Source: Gammaproteobacteria bacterium
GTDB taxonomy: Bacteria > Pseudomonadota > Gammaproteobacteria > UBA9214
Length of the DNA: 5,350 nucleotides
Direction: 5' to 3'
NCBI GenBank assembly: GCA_029881775.1
Contig: JAOULY010000167.1
Location: forward strand, 1-5,350
The notes under the pieces were generated by a model. That model did no database searches. It was given only the letters and a program-made list of their open reading frames with translations, and was not told the origin of the DNA. Numbering within the stretch: the first letter of the stretch is position 1; the number at the start of each line of letters is the position of its first letter. Below, piece after piece: positions 4,591-5,350 of the stretch. The translations under genes and the position numbers were made by a program.

Positions 4591-5350
4591 CTACCTGGTC
4601 GTTAAATCCCAGATACGCACACTGGCATCATCACTGGTGGTCGCGAGGTAATGCCCGTCCGGCGATAACGCGATCGATGCCCCGCACAGGTCATGCGGGC
4701 GAAAACGCCGCACAATCGCGCCAGTTTCCGGATCAAGCAGGTAGACCGCACTGTCGGTCTGGCGGCTGATACTCGCCAGTAAATTGCTGCCCGGCAGATA
4801 ACCGATCGAGCGAATGATGCCGCGGTGCCGGGTCGGCACGACCGAAACGCTCGCGTCATGCAATTCCCAGCGGAACAGGCGAAACCAGCCGCCACCCATC
4901 AGCCGTTGTCCATCCGGCGAGAATGCCAGCGTCCAGGCATCCACCGGCGGGTCGGCCAGGCGCTGTTCCGCCGCGCGCTCGCGCCATAGATAAACCGCGC
5001 CATCCACACCACTGGATGCGTACTGGCCGCGCCCACCGATGGCCACTGCACGGACAGCGCGCGCATGCAGGCGACGCGTCTCGATCACGGCAAGATCCGC
5101 CAGTCGCCATAGCTGGACCGTGCCGTCATTGTGACCGGTCAGCAGACGGTCACTGGCCAGATGCGCCACCATGTGCGTGATCGGCACACCGGTATCAACC
5201 GACTGCAACAAACCGCCATCCACAGACCAGCGAATGATGCGACCGTCATAACCGGCGCTAATCAGTTCACGCTCGTCATTCAGGAACGCAATGCCATTCA
5301 CCGAGTCAGAATGTGCCGGCCAGGAACGGATATGCCCGCCTGACACCGTA
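4591..5350 (-). CDS. WD40-repeat beta-propeller protein, C-terminal part (5' end outside window)
   Basis: The frame is open from the right edge to a TAG stop (complement of 4591-4593), giving about 252 residues. A GTG at the complement of 5344-5346 could be read as a start, but it lies within a blade, has no evident ribosome binding site, and the frame continues beyond it, so the gene is treated as partial. Six repeats of about 40 residues are visible. They end in W-containing strands: DGRIIRW (35-40), DGTVQLW (74-80), DGAVYLW (115-121), FRLFRW (155-160), SAVYLLD (199-205) and ASVRIWD (241-247), numbering from that GTG. Several have the usual SPDG turn (FSPDGQRL, LSPDGHYL). WD40 propellers are protein-interaction scaffolds. 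In bacteria they may be fused to kinase, protease or transmembrane modules, but the N-terminus that would show this is missing. It is convergent with rpiA across the REP cluster. Confidence 0.88.
   Translation of the reverse strand, partial: TVSGGHIRSWPAHSDSVNGIAFLNDERELISAGYDGRIIRWSVDGGLLQSVDTGVPITHMVAHLASDRLLTGHNDGTVQLWRLADLAVIETRRLHARAVRAVAIGGRGQYASSGVDGAVYLWRERAAEQRLADPPVDAWTLAFSPDGQRLMGGGWFRLFRWELHDASVSVVPTRHRGIIRSIGYLPGSNLLASISRQTDSAVYLLDPETGAIVRRFRPHDLCGASIALSPDGHYLATTSDDASVRIWDLTTR

Overview
The window looks like a chromosomal segment from a gammaproteobacterium of moderately high G+C. Three observations support this. The start carries the C-terminal part of a 5-formyltetrahydrofolate cyclo-ligase (ygfA type) followed by an EVE-domain gene. 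Next comes a divergent ilvA/rpiA pair whose proteins resemble the enterobacterial and pseudomonad versions; the RpiA catalytic residues fall at the same positions as in E. coli. Finally, GTAG-headed REP palindromes lie between genes. The species cannot be named from sequence alone.

Layout: (1) positions 2-936, plus strand: the 3' part of the folate cyclo-ligase gene and, 56 bp on, an EVE-domain gene, probably one transcript. (2) 937-1458: a 522-bp, A+T-richer gap with no convincing gene. It holds a perfect 17-bp inverted repeat and, at its right end, a likely promoter with an embedded palindrome. (3) 1459-1860, plus: a 133-residue, extremely basic, proline-punctuated repeat protein resembling bacterial histone H1-like/AlgP-type DNA-binding tails. 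It is followed by a hairpin with a GNRA-type loop and a strong, probably bidirectional, intrinsic terminator. (4) 2022-3542, minus: full-length biosynthetic threonine ammonia-lyase (ilvA), convergent with the histone-like gene. (5) 3673-4329, plus: full-length ribose-5-phosphate isomerase A (rpiA), divergent from ilvA across 130 bp. (6) 4330-4590: a cluster of five REP elements, two of them forming a perfect inverted pair (REPIN-like). (7) 4591-5350, minus: the C-terminal part of a WD40 beta-propeller protein running off the right edge.

Functionally, most of the window is core metabolism: one-carbon/folate salvage, the committed step to isoleucine, and the non-oxidative pentose phosphate pathway. 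I see no clear evidence of a new multi-gene system. The parts most worth a second look are the histone-like gene and the REP cluster. The histone-like gene has a nested repeat architecture, repeat-like codons continuing past its stop, a palindromic promoter and a structured 3' end. The REP stems differ in sequence but keep perfect pairing.
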